Assembly (NCBI RefSeq): GCF_015265475.1
Contig: NZ_CP054493.1
Location: 1,736,001-1,800,000, forward strand
Origin: Candidatus Sulfurimonas marisnigri
Lineage (GTDB): Bacteria; Campylobacterota; Campylobacteria; Campylobacterales; Sulfurimonadaceae
DNA length: 64,000 bases
Direction of reading: 5' to 3'
In this document: positions 9,113-17,024 of the stretch, one piece after another
Position numbering within the stretch: position 1 is the first letter of the stretch
Layout: each line of letters begins with the position of its first letter
Translations under genes and position numbers: made by a program
Notes under the pieces: model-generated
Seen by the model: only the letters and a program-made list of their open reading frames with translations
Told to the model about the DNA's origin: nothing
Database searches by the model: none

Positions 9113-9718
9113 ATGAAGATAATACTCTTTAGTTCAAATATAAATACTATAGATGAATGGGAAAAAAGACATATCATTAATCACGCAGATACATGTCTAG
9201 ATATTGATTCTTTAATTGCTAAACTAGAAGATAATCAAAATATCATTCTCATTGCTGATTACGATAGCGTTGCTTCTGAAATAAATAATTTGATTTCATC
9301 ATACTCTCTTCCTGAAAATTTAATTGTACTTGAAAAAGTGCCTGAAATAGCAACTGGAAAAATGCTAATACGTCATGGAGTAAAAGCATATGGTAATTCT
9401 AGAATGCTAACTCACCACTACAAACAAATGCTTGAAACAGTGACTAATGATAATATATGGACATACCCTGAACTCACAGCGGCATTAGTTAAAACAACAA
9501 ATAAAGAATCTCTAAACAGTGATGCTTTACAACTAATACAAAATAGGCTCTCAAATAAAGAGTTAGAAGTAGTATACTTAATACTAAACGGACAAACGAA
9601 CGATGCAATAGCTTCAGCACTTAACATTACAACAAGGACTGTTAAAGCGCATGTAAGCTCAATATTTTCTAAGCTACATGTAAATGATAGAGTCTCTTTG
9701 ATTCTTCTTTTAAAATAG
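9113..9718 (+). CDS. LuxR-family transcriptional regulator with degenerate receiver-like N-terminus
   Basis: The start at 9113 follows the lapC stop by one base and has an AGAGAG RBS. Residues 1-115 look like a receiver fold (MKIILFSSN, IILIADYDS) but lack the usual paired N-terminal acids and the invariant Lys. Residues 140-201 are a LuxR/GerE HTH (LSNKELEVVYLILNGQT, ALNITTRTVKAHVSSIFSKL). This CsgD-like layout suits a regulator that does not depend on phosphorylation. As the last Lap gene of the operon it is a candidate regulator of adhesin production. Confidence 0.8.
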   Translation: MKIILFSSNINTIDEWEKRHIINHADTCLDIDSLIAKLEDNQNIILIADYDSVASEINNLISSYSLPENLIVLEKVPEIATGKMLIRHGVKAYGNSRMLTHHYKQMLETVTNDNIWTYPELTAALVKTTNKESLNSDALQLIQNRLSNKELEVVYLILNGQTNDAIASALNITTRTVKAHVSSIFSKLHVNDRVSLILLLK

Positions 9719-9743
9719 TCTATATCTTTTTAAATTGCTATAC

Positions 9744-10610
9744 ATGTTAAATACAATAAAAAACTTTTTAATTCTAATAAGTTTTTTATCAGTTCTAGTA
9801 ATTGCAGAAGACAGACATTATCCTCCAAAGTACCCTTGGCATTTAGCGGATATATGGTGGGAAGCGAAGCAAAAAACACTAAACTTCAATAACTTAAGTA
9901 TAGATTTTGAAATTATTGGAGAAGTTGACGATAAAGTCAGACTATATATAGCACCAATGGGGTTGGGAAAATTAAATGGAACTAATTTTTATGGTGGAAT
10001 TCAAACAAATGCCGGCGGGTATGAAACAAAAGAGAGTAAATCACATGTACAGATTGGAAAAGGCGGTATTTTCTCTAGATGGTCAAAAGATAACACTCCT
10101 CTATCTTTAGATTATGCACAGGGTGACTTAACAACCTATTATGAAAGTGCAGGCTATGAAGGAAATTTTGTTAGTGTTCGAAAAAAAATAATATGGAATG
10201 AAGGTAAGTATACATATATTATTAACAAGTTAAGAACTGTTGAGAATAACAACACTGCATACACATGGTTTGGAGCATTTGTTTTTGATCATAAAAAACA
10301 AATAAAACACTACATTGGTTCATTGAAATTCAAAGGCAAAGAGTTTGCATATGGAGTAAAACACGCTGCATTTCTTGAAGTTTATGGTGGAAATAAAAGC
10401 CGAATACCTCAAATAGCAGTTATATTTGATATTCCAAAAATAAACAATAAATATCTTAAAATAAAAAAAACTACAATCTACTACCCTGATAATGGAAGTA
10501 AATCAAAAAATACATCTAGATTTGCATATTCTCAATATGGAAAAAATAAAATTATTATTATCACTATCCCAAGTGGCTTAAATGATAAAAAGAAGAAAGA
10601 AGTTTATTAA
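9744..10610 (+). CDS. Secreted protein of unknown function, possibly DUF3472-like
   Basis: About 288 residues from the ATG at 9744; a TTG at 9735 is also in frame, and neither has a strong RBS. Residues 1-22 form a signal peptide (IKNFLILISFLSVLVIA). The body is rich in aromatic residues and Gly, with NFYGGIQTNAGGY, GGIFSRWSKD and WFGAFVF. These remind me of DUF3472 lectin-like proteins, but the match is weak. It follows the regulator on the same strand and converges with the glycosyltransferase gene, 13 bp away. It could be a cell-surface accessory of the adhesin system; that is speculation. Confidence 0.55.
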   Translation: MLNTIKNFLILISFLSVLVIAEDRHYPPKYPWHLADIWWEAKQKTLNFNNLSIDFEIIGEVDDKVRLYIAPMGLGKLNGTNFYGGIQTNAGGYETKESKSHVQIGKGGIFSRWSKDNTPLSLDYAQGDLTTYYESAGYEGNFVSVRKKIIWNEGKYTYIINKLRTVENNNTAYTWFGAFVFDHKKQIKHYIGSLKFKGKEFAYGVKHAAFLEVYGGNKSRIPQIAVIFDIPKINNKYLKIKKTTIYYPDNGSKSKNTSRFAYSQYGKNKIIIITIPSGLNDKKKKEVY

Positions 10611-10623
10611 ACTATTTCAAAAA

Positions 10624-11556
10624 CTAAAGTGATAAAATTGTTTTATTCTTATAATCTATCCCGCTTAAGTTTATATACTCATCTAATGTTCTTTTATCAC
10701 CCAATCCATAAATAGAGTCTCTCATACCATCTCCATAAAACAGCCTGTTGATTCTTTTTATTGCTCTTATTTTAAGATAACTTGCACTTAATGTTCTTTT
10801 AGACTCTACACTTTTATTCCAATGTTGTGAAGAGTATTCTGTGTTTATAGTTTTATAGTGATGGTGCATAGGAATTTTATTTGGATGATAAATATCCCAA
10901 CCCCTCGTATAAGCTCTAATAGCTATACTCTGCTCTTCTCCATGAAAATATAAAAATGGATCATATGGTACTTCTTCTATAAAATCTGAACTTGTAAATA
11001 TAAAACCTCCTGCAACGTGACACCCCAATACTGGTTTATCTGTCAATTTGTGTTCTGCTCTAAATCTCAATACTGCATTTTCTTCTTCTAGTAATGTGTC
11101 TGGATGTGGTCTTAAAACTAGAACATATTTATCTGATTGCTTTTTAAACACTGGATTATTCTCCTCGTCAAAAGAAAAATTATAAGGGTATGTAGTTATT
11201 ATTGGTTTATCAGAGATTTTTTTTAATTCATTGTATTGATTTATTAGTGTAGTGTCCCAATCTTTTTCAAATAACATATGAGAGTCTATTTGCAGTAAAT
11301 AATCTTCACCATCCCATAACGAAAAAGCAATGTTCCTTGCCCAGCAAACACCTTGTGTATCAATGTTATTAATATAAACATACCTAATTTGTTTATTAAA
11401 GTCTAGTTTTTCAATTTTTTCTTTTTGTGTTGTTTCATTCTGATCAACTATTCCAAAAAAAATATTTTCTGGTTTATTCGCTTTTGATATACAATCATTC
11501 AACGTGAAAAATAGAAGTTCATCACAATATGAAGCAATACTAATAAAAAATTTCAT
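10624..11556 (-). CDS. GT60-like GlcNAc-transferase family protein (Skp1-type, PF11397-like)
   Basis: This 310-residue protein shows the layout of the GlcNAc-transferase family whose founding member glycosylates hydroxyproline of Skp1 in Dictyostelium. It opens with FFISIASYCDELL, then GVCWARNIAFSLWDGEDYLL, the acidic motif LQIDSHMLFEKDWD (residues about 85-100), TTYPYNF, CHVAGGFIFTSSDF, YDPFLYFHGEEQSIAIRAYT and HHHYKT. No signal peptide or membrane helix is seen, so it acts in the cytoplasm. RBS AAGGA. It lies downstream of the adhesin on the same strand with only the HD-kinase gene between them. The Pro/Thr-rich adhesin repeats are an obvious candidate acceptor (inference). Confidence 0.8.
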   Translation of the reverse strand: MKFFISIASYCDELLFFTLNDCISKANKPENIFFGIVDQNETTQKEKIEKLDFNKQIRYVYINNIDTQGVCWARNIAFSLWDGEDYLLQIDSHMLFEKDWDTTLINQYNELKKISDKPIITTYPYNFSFDEENNPVFKKQSDKYVLVLRPHPDTLLEEENAVLRFRAEHKLTDKPVLGCHVAGGFIFTSSDFIEEVPYDPFLYFHGEEQSIAIRAYTRGWDIYHPNKIPMHHHYKTINTEYSSQHWNKSVESKRTLSASYLKIRAIKRINRLFYGDGMRDSIYGLGDKRTLDEYINLSGIDYKNKTILSL

Positions 11557-11590
11557 AAATGGTCCTTAATTTTTATTTATTAATATGTAT

Positions 11591-12679
11591 CTAATCTTCC
11601 AAATTAAATACATATTCAATACTATCAATTCCTTCTGATAATAATGGGAATGCCAATGTCATCAATTTATTAATTGTATTTTGCTTACTGATAGTTTTTC
11701 CAGAAGATACAGACCGTTTTTTAGAGCATATTAGTAAATCATTAAAAGGTGTTAAAAATAACACCACTTTTATAGTATGAGTTCTACAAAAAGCGTCTAT
11801 CCACTCTTTCCTATTTTTAATTTTCAAGTTAGGATTATCAATTATAATATCTTTATTGACTGAGTTTTTTGCACAATTTTCTATAGATTCATCCAAATTA
11901 TCAACTTCTTTTTTGACATCTTTATTTTTTTTCATTAAATCATACGAATCGTCATATCCTTTTTTTCCATACTTTTTTCCAATTTTCTCAACACAGGCAT
12001 CCCTATTTACAACAATATGTTCATCTAGCATGCTCTCTACCCATGTACTTTTTCTAGAACATGGCGGTCCAACTAATATATATACTGTATTATTTTTAGT
12101 TGACTGTGTTTTTTCAGTATTTATTATAGTGTCAGAATATAGTATAAATTCATTGACTTTATTGATATTGTAGTATTTTCTTTTGCTCTCATCAATTATT
12201 CTGCCAAACAAATCACATTTAACATATTCGGATAAATCTTTTAAGCACTCTTCTTCATATTTAAACATACTTAGAAGTTCATTTTTAGATGGAGTATCAT
12301 ACTTAATATAATCAATTATTGTATACTGAAAGGATATTATCTTTAAGATTCTTATTATATTATTTTTAGAAACTTTTGCTTTCTCAAGTATCTCTAGAGC
12401 AACAAAACAAGAAACTCCTTCAAAGTCTCCAAAGTGAACTCTGTTTTTTACTGTATCAATTTTTTTTGTATGAACTCTGCCTATGTCATGCAACAACAAT
12501 GCCCACAATACTTCTTCAGAAACATTATTATTAATTCCATTATTATAAGACATAACAGTATGAGACCATATATCACCTTCAAGATGATGATAGTTTAATA
12601 AATTATCACCGTTATGGTATGTACATTCTCTCATCATCTTTACATACTCAGGATATGTTTTTAAAAACCATTTAATCAT
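11591..12679 (-). CDS. HD-domain / polynucleotide-kinase-like P-loop fusion protein
   Basis: 362 residues. The N-terminal half (about 15-170) is an HD phosphohydrolase domain: HLEGDIWSHTVMSY and LLHDIGRVHTKK give the metal-binding His and His-Asp residues. The C-terminal half (about 195-355) resembles T4 Pnkp-type kinases: P-loop GPPCSRKSTW, VVNRDACVE, DIIIDNPNLKIKNRKEW and the lid-like RSVSSGKTISKQ. HD and kinase parts in one chain suggest nucleotide or RNA-end processing. Its link to the adhesin locus is unclear. It is very AT-rich and sits between adhesin and glycosyltransferase genes on the same strand. Confidence 0.7.
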   Translation of the reverse strand: MIKWFLKTYPEYVKMMRECTYHNGDNLLNYHHLEGDIWSHTVMSYNNGINNNVSEEVLWALLLHDIGRVHTKKIDTVKNRVHFGDFEGVSCFVALEILEKAKVSKNNIIRILKIISFQYTIIDYIKYDTPSKNELLSMFKYEEECLKDLSEYVKCDLFGRIIDESKRKYYNINKVNEFILYSDTIINTEKTQSTKNNTVYILVGPPCSRKSTWVESMLDEHIVVNRDACVEKIGKKYGKKGYDDSYDLMKKNKDVKKEVDNLDESIENCAKNSVNKDIIIDNPNLKIKNRKEWIDAFCRTHTIKVVLFLTPFNDLLICSKKRSVSSGKTISKQNTINKLMTLAFPLLSEGIDSIEYVFNLED

Positions 12680-12753
12680 TCATAACCAATATTTTGTGTA
12701 GTTAAGTATTGCACGCTAACACTCATAACATATTAATTAATAAACTAATACAA

Positions 12754-12780
12754 TTTAAAGCCGCTAAGCGTAGCTTTAAA
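12754..12780 (-). terminator. Hairpin downstream of the adhesin gene
   Basis: Arms TTTAAAGC (12754-12761) and GCTTTAAA (12773-12780) enclose CGCT-A-AGCG, so nearly the whole 27 bp can pair. It lies 16 bp beyond the adhesin stop and before the HD-kinase start. The U-run on the minus strand is weak, so it may be a partial terminator or an mRNA 3' stabiliser that attenuates read-through. Confidence 0.5.
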
Positions 12781-12796
12781 GTTTTAGTTATATTTA

Positions 12797-15700
12797 TTAA
12801 CTCTCCTCAATAATAATTTGAGTATTTATTTCTAGGCTAACTGTATCATTCCCATCTGTTGAAGTGTATTCCATATGCGTAAACCCTTCACTGTCAACAA
12901 AGTGATCGCCAAGTGTCCATTCAGAATCTCCATCTGAAGTGTCAATAGAAACTGTATCTTTATTATCACCATCAATACGAATTGTATTATCTTCATCAGT
13001 GATTTCCAATACATCCTCTAGACTTAGTTTCACTTCTTGTTTATTACCAGTAAGTTCTAATGTATCTATTCCTTTATCTTCAATGTTCGATAAATCAATA
13101 CTTTTATCATCTACTATTAATTTATCAAGCTCACTCCCCTCATCTGAAGAGTTTTTGTCTTCCGTTTCATCCTGATTACCGTTTTTATTAGAATTACCTG
13201 AATATTTTTCTTCTACAGTTGCAGTACCACCGTCAGCATTTTCAGCATTGTTATTGTCTAATGAACCGCCAGGAGCATCATCATCTCCATTTCCTCTACC
13301 ATTATCTTCATGCTCTTTTGAGTCTTTCTCATCAGGTGCTTCTGTCGGAGCTTCTGTTGCTGTATTTTCAGACCATCCATGTCCACCGCTAAACTGTTCC
13401 CATAATTTTTCGAATTCTGTTGGTTCATCAGTCGGTGCATCTGTTGGAGCATCTGTTGGAGACTCTCCAGAATCTTTTGAATCTTTTGAATCTTTTGAAT
13501 CTTTTGAATCTTTTGAATCTTTATCTTCAGGTTCTTCAGTTGGAGCATCTGTCGGAGCATCAGTTGGTGCGTCAGTCGGAGCGTCAGTTGGAGCGTCTGT
13601 TGGAGACTCTCCAGAATCTTTTGAATCTTTTGAATCTTTTGAATCTTTTGAATCTTTATCTTCAGTTGGAGCGTCAGTTGGAGCATCTGTTGGTGCATCA
13701 GTTGGTGCATCAGTTGGTGCATCAGTTGGTGCATCAGTTGGAGCGTCTGTTGGTGCATCAGTTGGAGCATCAGTTGGTGCATCAGTTGGAGCGTCTGTTG
13801 GAGACTCTCCAGAATCTTTTGAATCTTTTGAATCTTTTGAATCTTTATCTTCAGGTTCTTCAGTTGGAGCATCTGTCGGAGCGTCAGTTGGAGCGTCAGT
13901 TGGTGCATCAGTTGGAGCGTCTGTTGGTGCATCAGTTGGAGCGTCTGTTGGAGACTCTCCAGAATCTTTTGAATCTTTTGAATCTTTATCTTCAGGTTCT
14001 TCAGTTGGAGCATCTGTCGGAGCATCTGTTGGAGCATCTGTTGGAGCATCAGTTGGTGCGTCAGTTGGTGCATCTGTCGGTGCGTCAGTCGGTGCGTCAG
14101 TTGGAGCGTCTGTCGGAGCATCTGTCGGTGCGTCAGTTGGAGCATCTGTCGGAGCGTCAGTTGGTGCATCAGTTGGAGCGTCTGTTGGAGCGTCTGTTGG
14201 TGCGTCAGTTGGAGACTCTCCAGAATCTTTTGATTCTTTTGAATCTTTTGAATCTTTATCTTCAGGTTCTTCAGTTGGAGCATCTGTCGGAGCGTCAGTT
14301 GGAGCGTCAGTTGGTGCATCAGTTGGAGCGTCTGTTGGTGCATCAGTTGGAGCGTCTGTTGGAGACTCTCCAGAATCTTTTGAATCTTTTGAATCTTTAT
14401 CTTCAGGTTCTTCAGTTGGAGCATCTGTCGGAGCATCTGTTGGAGCATCTGTTGGAGCATCTGTTGGAGCATCAGTTGGTGCGTCAGTTGGTGCATCTGT
14501 CGGTGCGTCAGTCGGTGCGTCAGTTGGAGCGTCTGTCGGAGCATCTGTCGGTGCGTCAGTTGGAGCGTCAGTTGGTGCATCAGTTGGAGCGTCTGTTGGA
14601 GCGTCTGTTGGAGCATCAGTTGGAGCGTCTGTTGGAGCGTCTGTCGGAGCATCTGTCGGAGCGTCAGTTGGTGCATCAGTTGGAGCGTCTGTTGGAGCGT
14701 CAGTTGGTGCATCTGTCGGAGCATCTGTCGGAGCGTCAGTCGGAGCGTCAGTCGGAGCGTCTGTCGGTGCATCAGTTGGTGCATCAGTTGGAGCATCTGT
14801 CGGAGCATCTGTTGGTGCATCAGTCGGAGCATCAGTCGGAGCATCAGTTGGTGCATCTGTCGGAGCATCTGTCGGAGCGTCAGTTGGAGCGTCTGTTGGA
14901 GCGTCTGTCGGAGCATCTGTCGGAGCGTCAGTTGGTGCATCAGTTGGAGCGTCTGTTGGAGCGTCAGTTGGTGCATCTGTCGGAGCATCTGTCGGAGCGT
15001 CAGTCGGAGCGTCAGTCGGAGCGTCTGTCGGTGCATCAGTTGGTGCATCAGTTGGAGCATCTGTCGGAGCATCTGTTGGTGCATCAGTCGGAGCATCAGT
15101 CGGAGCATCAGTTGGTGCATCTGTCGGAGCATCTGTCGGAGCGTCAGTTGGTGCATCTGTCGGAGCATCAGTCGGAGCATCAGTTGGAGCATCAGTTGGA
15201 GCGTCAGTTGGAGCATCTGTCGGTGCATCAGTTGGTGCATCAGTTGGTGCGTCAGTCGGTGCATCTGTCGGAGCGTCTGTCGGAGCATCTGTCGGTGCGT
15301 CAGTCGGAGCGTCAGTCGGAGCGTCAGTCGGAGCGTCAGTTGGTGCATCTGTTGGTGCATCTGTCGGAGCATCAGTTGGAGCGTCAGTCGGAGCATCAGT
15401 TGGTGCGTCAGTCGGAGCGTCTGTCGGTGCATCAGTTGGAGCATCTGTTGGTGCATCAGTTGGTGCATCAGTTGGTGCGTCAGTTGGTGCATCTGTCGGA
15501 GCATCAGTTGGTGCGTCAGTTGGAGCGTCTGTTGGTGCATCAGTTGGAGCATCAGTTGGTGCGTCAGTTGGTGCATCAGTCGGAGCATCAGTCGGAGCAT
15601 CTGTCGGAGCGTCTGTCGGAGCATCTGTCGGTGCGTCAGTCGGAGCATCAGTTGGTGCATCTGTCGGAGCATCTGTCGGAGCGTCAGTTGGTGCATCTGT

Positions 15701-16684
15701 CGGAGCATCAGTTGGTGCATCTGTCGGAGCATCAGTTGGTGCATCTGTCGGAGCATCTGTCGGAGCATCAGTCGGAGCGTCAGTTGGAGCATCTGTCGGT
15801 GCATCTGTCGGAGCATCAGTCGGAGCATCAGTCGGAGCGTCAGTTGGTGCATCTGTCGGAGCATCTGTTGGTGCATCTGTCGGAGCATCAGTCGGAGCAT
15901 CTGTTGGTGCGTCAGTTGGTGCATCTGTCGGAGCATCAGTTGGTGCGTCAGTTGGAGCATCTGTCGGAGCGTCAGTTGGGGCATCTGTCGGAGCATCAGT
16001 TGGGGCATCTGTCGGAGCATCAGTTGGTGCATCAGTTGGTGCATCAGTTGGTGCATCTGTTGGTGCGTCAGTCGGAGCGTCAGTTGGAGCATCTGTCGGT
16101 GCGTCAGTTGGAGCATCTGTCGGAGCATCAGTTGGTGCGTCAGTCGGAGCGTCAGTCGGAGCGTCAGTTGGAGCATCAGTCGGTGCATCTGAACGACGAA
16201 TTTCTTCACCTACACCTTCGTTCGACTTTTCTTCGTCATTTCTAAAACCACGATTACGAAGATCTGCGTTTACATCAGTGCTTGCATTATTTACATCTGC
16301 AAAATCTGCTTCTCCACCTTCAGTAGATTCAGCTGAAGCGCCTTCACCAGCTGCAGTTTCTATATCATCTGCATTGTCAGTATCACCATTTTCTTCTATC
16401 ATGGCCTGAATAGAGTCTTTCCTTGTTACAGTCTCTTCTACTGCAAATTCCTTTGCTGTAAGAGATGCGTCAAATAACTGTTTGTCATGACCTAATATAA
16501 CCATATCGCTGCCATCAGTCATTGAAACTATAACACTACTAATAGATGCATTACTTTTATCGCCAAAAACAGTTTGACCTTCTAAAATTTCATAACCTTT
16601 TGAAACTTCGTGAAGAGAACCGTCTGCCCCTTTTGCATAAAAAGTACCATCAACACTGATTACTTTTCCTATTATATTAGACAT
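12797..16684 (-). CDS. LapA-like type I secreted adhesin with retention module, PTDA-repeat rod and C-terminal secretion domain
   Basis: The start at 16684 (MSNIIGKVISVDG) has GGAG well placed; an upstream in-frame ATG at 16696 lacks one. Residues 1 to about 105 match LapA retention modules (AKGADGSLHEVSKGYEILEGQTVFG). T110-A-A-G113 fits the dialanine site cut by LapG; P. fluorescens LapA is cut at a TAAG near residue 108. Residues about 164-1085 are PTDA tetrapeptides broken by acidic Ser/Lys linkers (EEPEDKDSKDSKDSGES). The C-terminal 110 residues (LELTGNKQEVKLSLEDVLEI, TDGNDTVSLEI) resemble type I secretion target domains of giant adhesins. There are no Ig-like repeats. The likely role is surface attachment and biofilm formation, exported by the 3.7-9.1 kb system. 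Confidence 0.85.
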   Translation of the reverse strand: MSNIIGKVISVDGTFYAKGADGSLHEVSKGYEILEGQTVFGDKSNASISSVIVSMTDGSDMVILGHDKQLFDASLTAKEFAVEETVTRKDSIQAMIEENGDTDNADDIETAAGEGASAESTEGGEADFADVNNASTDVNADLRNRGFRNDEEKSNEGVGEEIRRSDAPTDAPTDAPTDAPTDAPTDAPTDAPTDAPTDAPTDAPTDAPTDAPTDAPTDAPTDAPTDAPTDAPTDAPTDAPTDAPTDAPTDAPTDAPTDAPTDAPTDAPTDAPTDAPTDAPTDAPTDAPTDAPTDAPTDAPTDAPTDAPTDAPTDAPTDAPTDAPTDAPTDAPTDAPTDAPTDAPTDAPTDAPTDAPTDAPTDAPTDAPTDAPTDAPTDAPTDAPTDAPTDAPTDAPTDAPTDAPTDAPTDAPTDAPTDAPTDAPTDAPTDAPTDAPTDAPTDAPTDAPTDAPTDAPTDAPTDAPTDAPTDAPTDAPTDAPTDAPTDAPTDAPTDAPTDAPTDAPTDAPTDAPTDAPTDAPTDAPTDAPTDAPTDAPTDAPTDAPTDAPTDAPTDAPTDAPTDAPTDAPTDAPTDAPTDAPTDAPTDAPTDAPTDAPTDAPTDAPTDAPTDAPTDAPTDAPTDAPTDAPTDAPTDAPTDAPTDAPTDAPTDAPTDAPTDAPTDAPTDAPTDAPTDAPTDAPTDAPTDAPTDAPTDAPTDAPTDAPTDAPTDAPTDAPTDAPTDAPTDAPTDAPTDAPTDAPTDAPTDAPTDAPTDAPTEEPEDKDSKDSKDSGESPTDAPTDAPTDAPTDAPTDAPTDAPTDAPTEEPEDKDSKDSKESKDSGESPTDAPTDAPTDAPTDAPTDAPTDAPTDAPTDAPTDAPTDAPTDAPTDAPTDAPTDAPTDAPTDAPTDAPTEEPEDKDSKDSKDSGESPTDAPTDAPTDAPTDAPTDAPTDAPTDAPTEEPEDKDSKDSKDSKDSGESPTDAPTDAPTDAPTDAPTDAPTDAPTDAPTDAPTDAPTDAPTDAPTEDKDSKDSKDSKDSKDSGESPTDAPTDAPTDAPTDAPTDAPTEEPEDKDSKDSKDSKDSKDSKDSGESPTDAPTDAPTDEPTEFEKLWEQFSGGHGWSENTATEAPTEAPDEKDSKEHEDNGRGNGDDDAPGGSLDNNNAENADGGTATVEEKYSGNSNKNGNQDETEDKNSSDEGSELDKLIVDDKSIDLSNIEDKGIDTLELTGNKQEVKLSLEDVLEITDEDNTIRIDGDNKDTVSIDTSDGDSEWTLGDHFVDSEGFTHMEYTSTDGNDTVSLEINTQIIIEES
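13429..16193 (-). repeat. Coding minisatellite: 12-bp PTDA repeats, synonymously scrambled, with linkers
   Basis: About 2.77 kb of tandem 12-bp units encode Pro-Thr-Asp-Ala, roughly 190-200 copies. Read on the coding strand, Pro is CCA or CCG, Thr ACA or ACT, Asp GAT or GAC, Ala GCA or GCT (rarely GCC), mixed in many combinations, while the amino acids stay constant. At the C-terminal side (13.4-14.4 kb) the array is broken by Asp/Lys/Ser linkers built on an 'AAAGATTC' (KDS) motif. The stretch from about 14.42 to 16.19 kb is uninterrupted. Confidence 0.95.
14617..15144 (-). repeat. Perfect 264-bp tandem duplication inside the PTDA array
   Basis: Positions 14617-14880 and 14881-15144 are identical base for base by eye, including every synonymous codon choice. 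The identity runs on a few bases until the copies differ near 15152. The length is 22 repeat units. This marks a recent in-frame expansion of the rod. Confidence 0.9.
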
Positions 16685-16807
16685 GTGACACTCCATAAAT
16701 GTAGTTTAATTGTATAATAATATGATAATTTTAAAAAATTGTATATTGTACCCAGGTACTAGTGCGGAATAAAAATTGTTTTTAGGGGAATTTTGTAAAA
16801 ATAAAGT

Positions 16808-16842
16808 TTCTTCAGTGGTGGACGAGGAGAGGTTCGAACTCT
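16808..16842. repeat. Left attachment site (tRNA-Ser 3'-end remnant)
   Basis: Identical over 35 bp to 50488-50522, covering the CCA end, acceptor 3' strand and T-arm of tRNA-Ser on the minus strand. The match stops at 16843 (A here, C in the tRNA). No anticodon or D-arm sequence follows, so this is not a tRNA gene. Confidence 0.92.
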
Positions 16843-16941
16843 ATTATATACTATTTACTAAGTTTCTTAATGTTATACAATCATCTCTTATATTCCCTAT
16901 AAATAGGAATTTGATTGATACAAACCTTACACAAAGTTTGC

Positions 16942-16990
16942 TATAATAATGCTATGTTTTATAAATAGTGGTTACCAATAGGTTACCAAT
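16942..16990 (+). promoter_or_regulatory. Integrase promoter and left arm-type sites
   Basis: The gene-free stretch 16697-17024 holds the left att site, a -10 box TATAAT at 16942-16947 and two direct copies of GGTTACCAAT with an 11-bp period at 16970-16990. The same paired motif recurs at the other end of the island. One-helical-turn spacing and position at both ends fit arm-type binding sites of the integrase, which would also let it repress its own promoter. Confidence 0.65.
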
Positions 16991-17024
16991 AGATTAAATT
17001 TCTGAAACTTAAATGAGGTGTATG

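Noticed and set aside
13429-16193. Possible CRISPR array.
   Set aside because: Units of 12 bp are contiguous with no unique spacers and no cas genes nearby; it is a coding minisatellite.
13248-16409. A 1053-codon open frame on the plus strand encoding SVGA repeats, and two further long open frames (983 and 941 codons).
   Set aside because: They exist because the 12-bp PTDA unit has no stop in several frames. They have no RBS, signal peptide or family match, whereas the minus-strand frame has a retention module, TAAG site and secretion C-terminus.
16808-16842. A second tRNA-Ser gene.
   Set aside because: Only the last 35 bp of the tRNA are present; there is no anticodon or D-arm.
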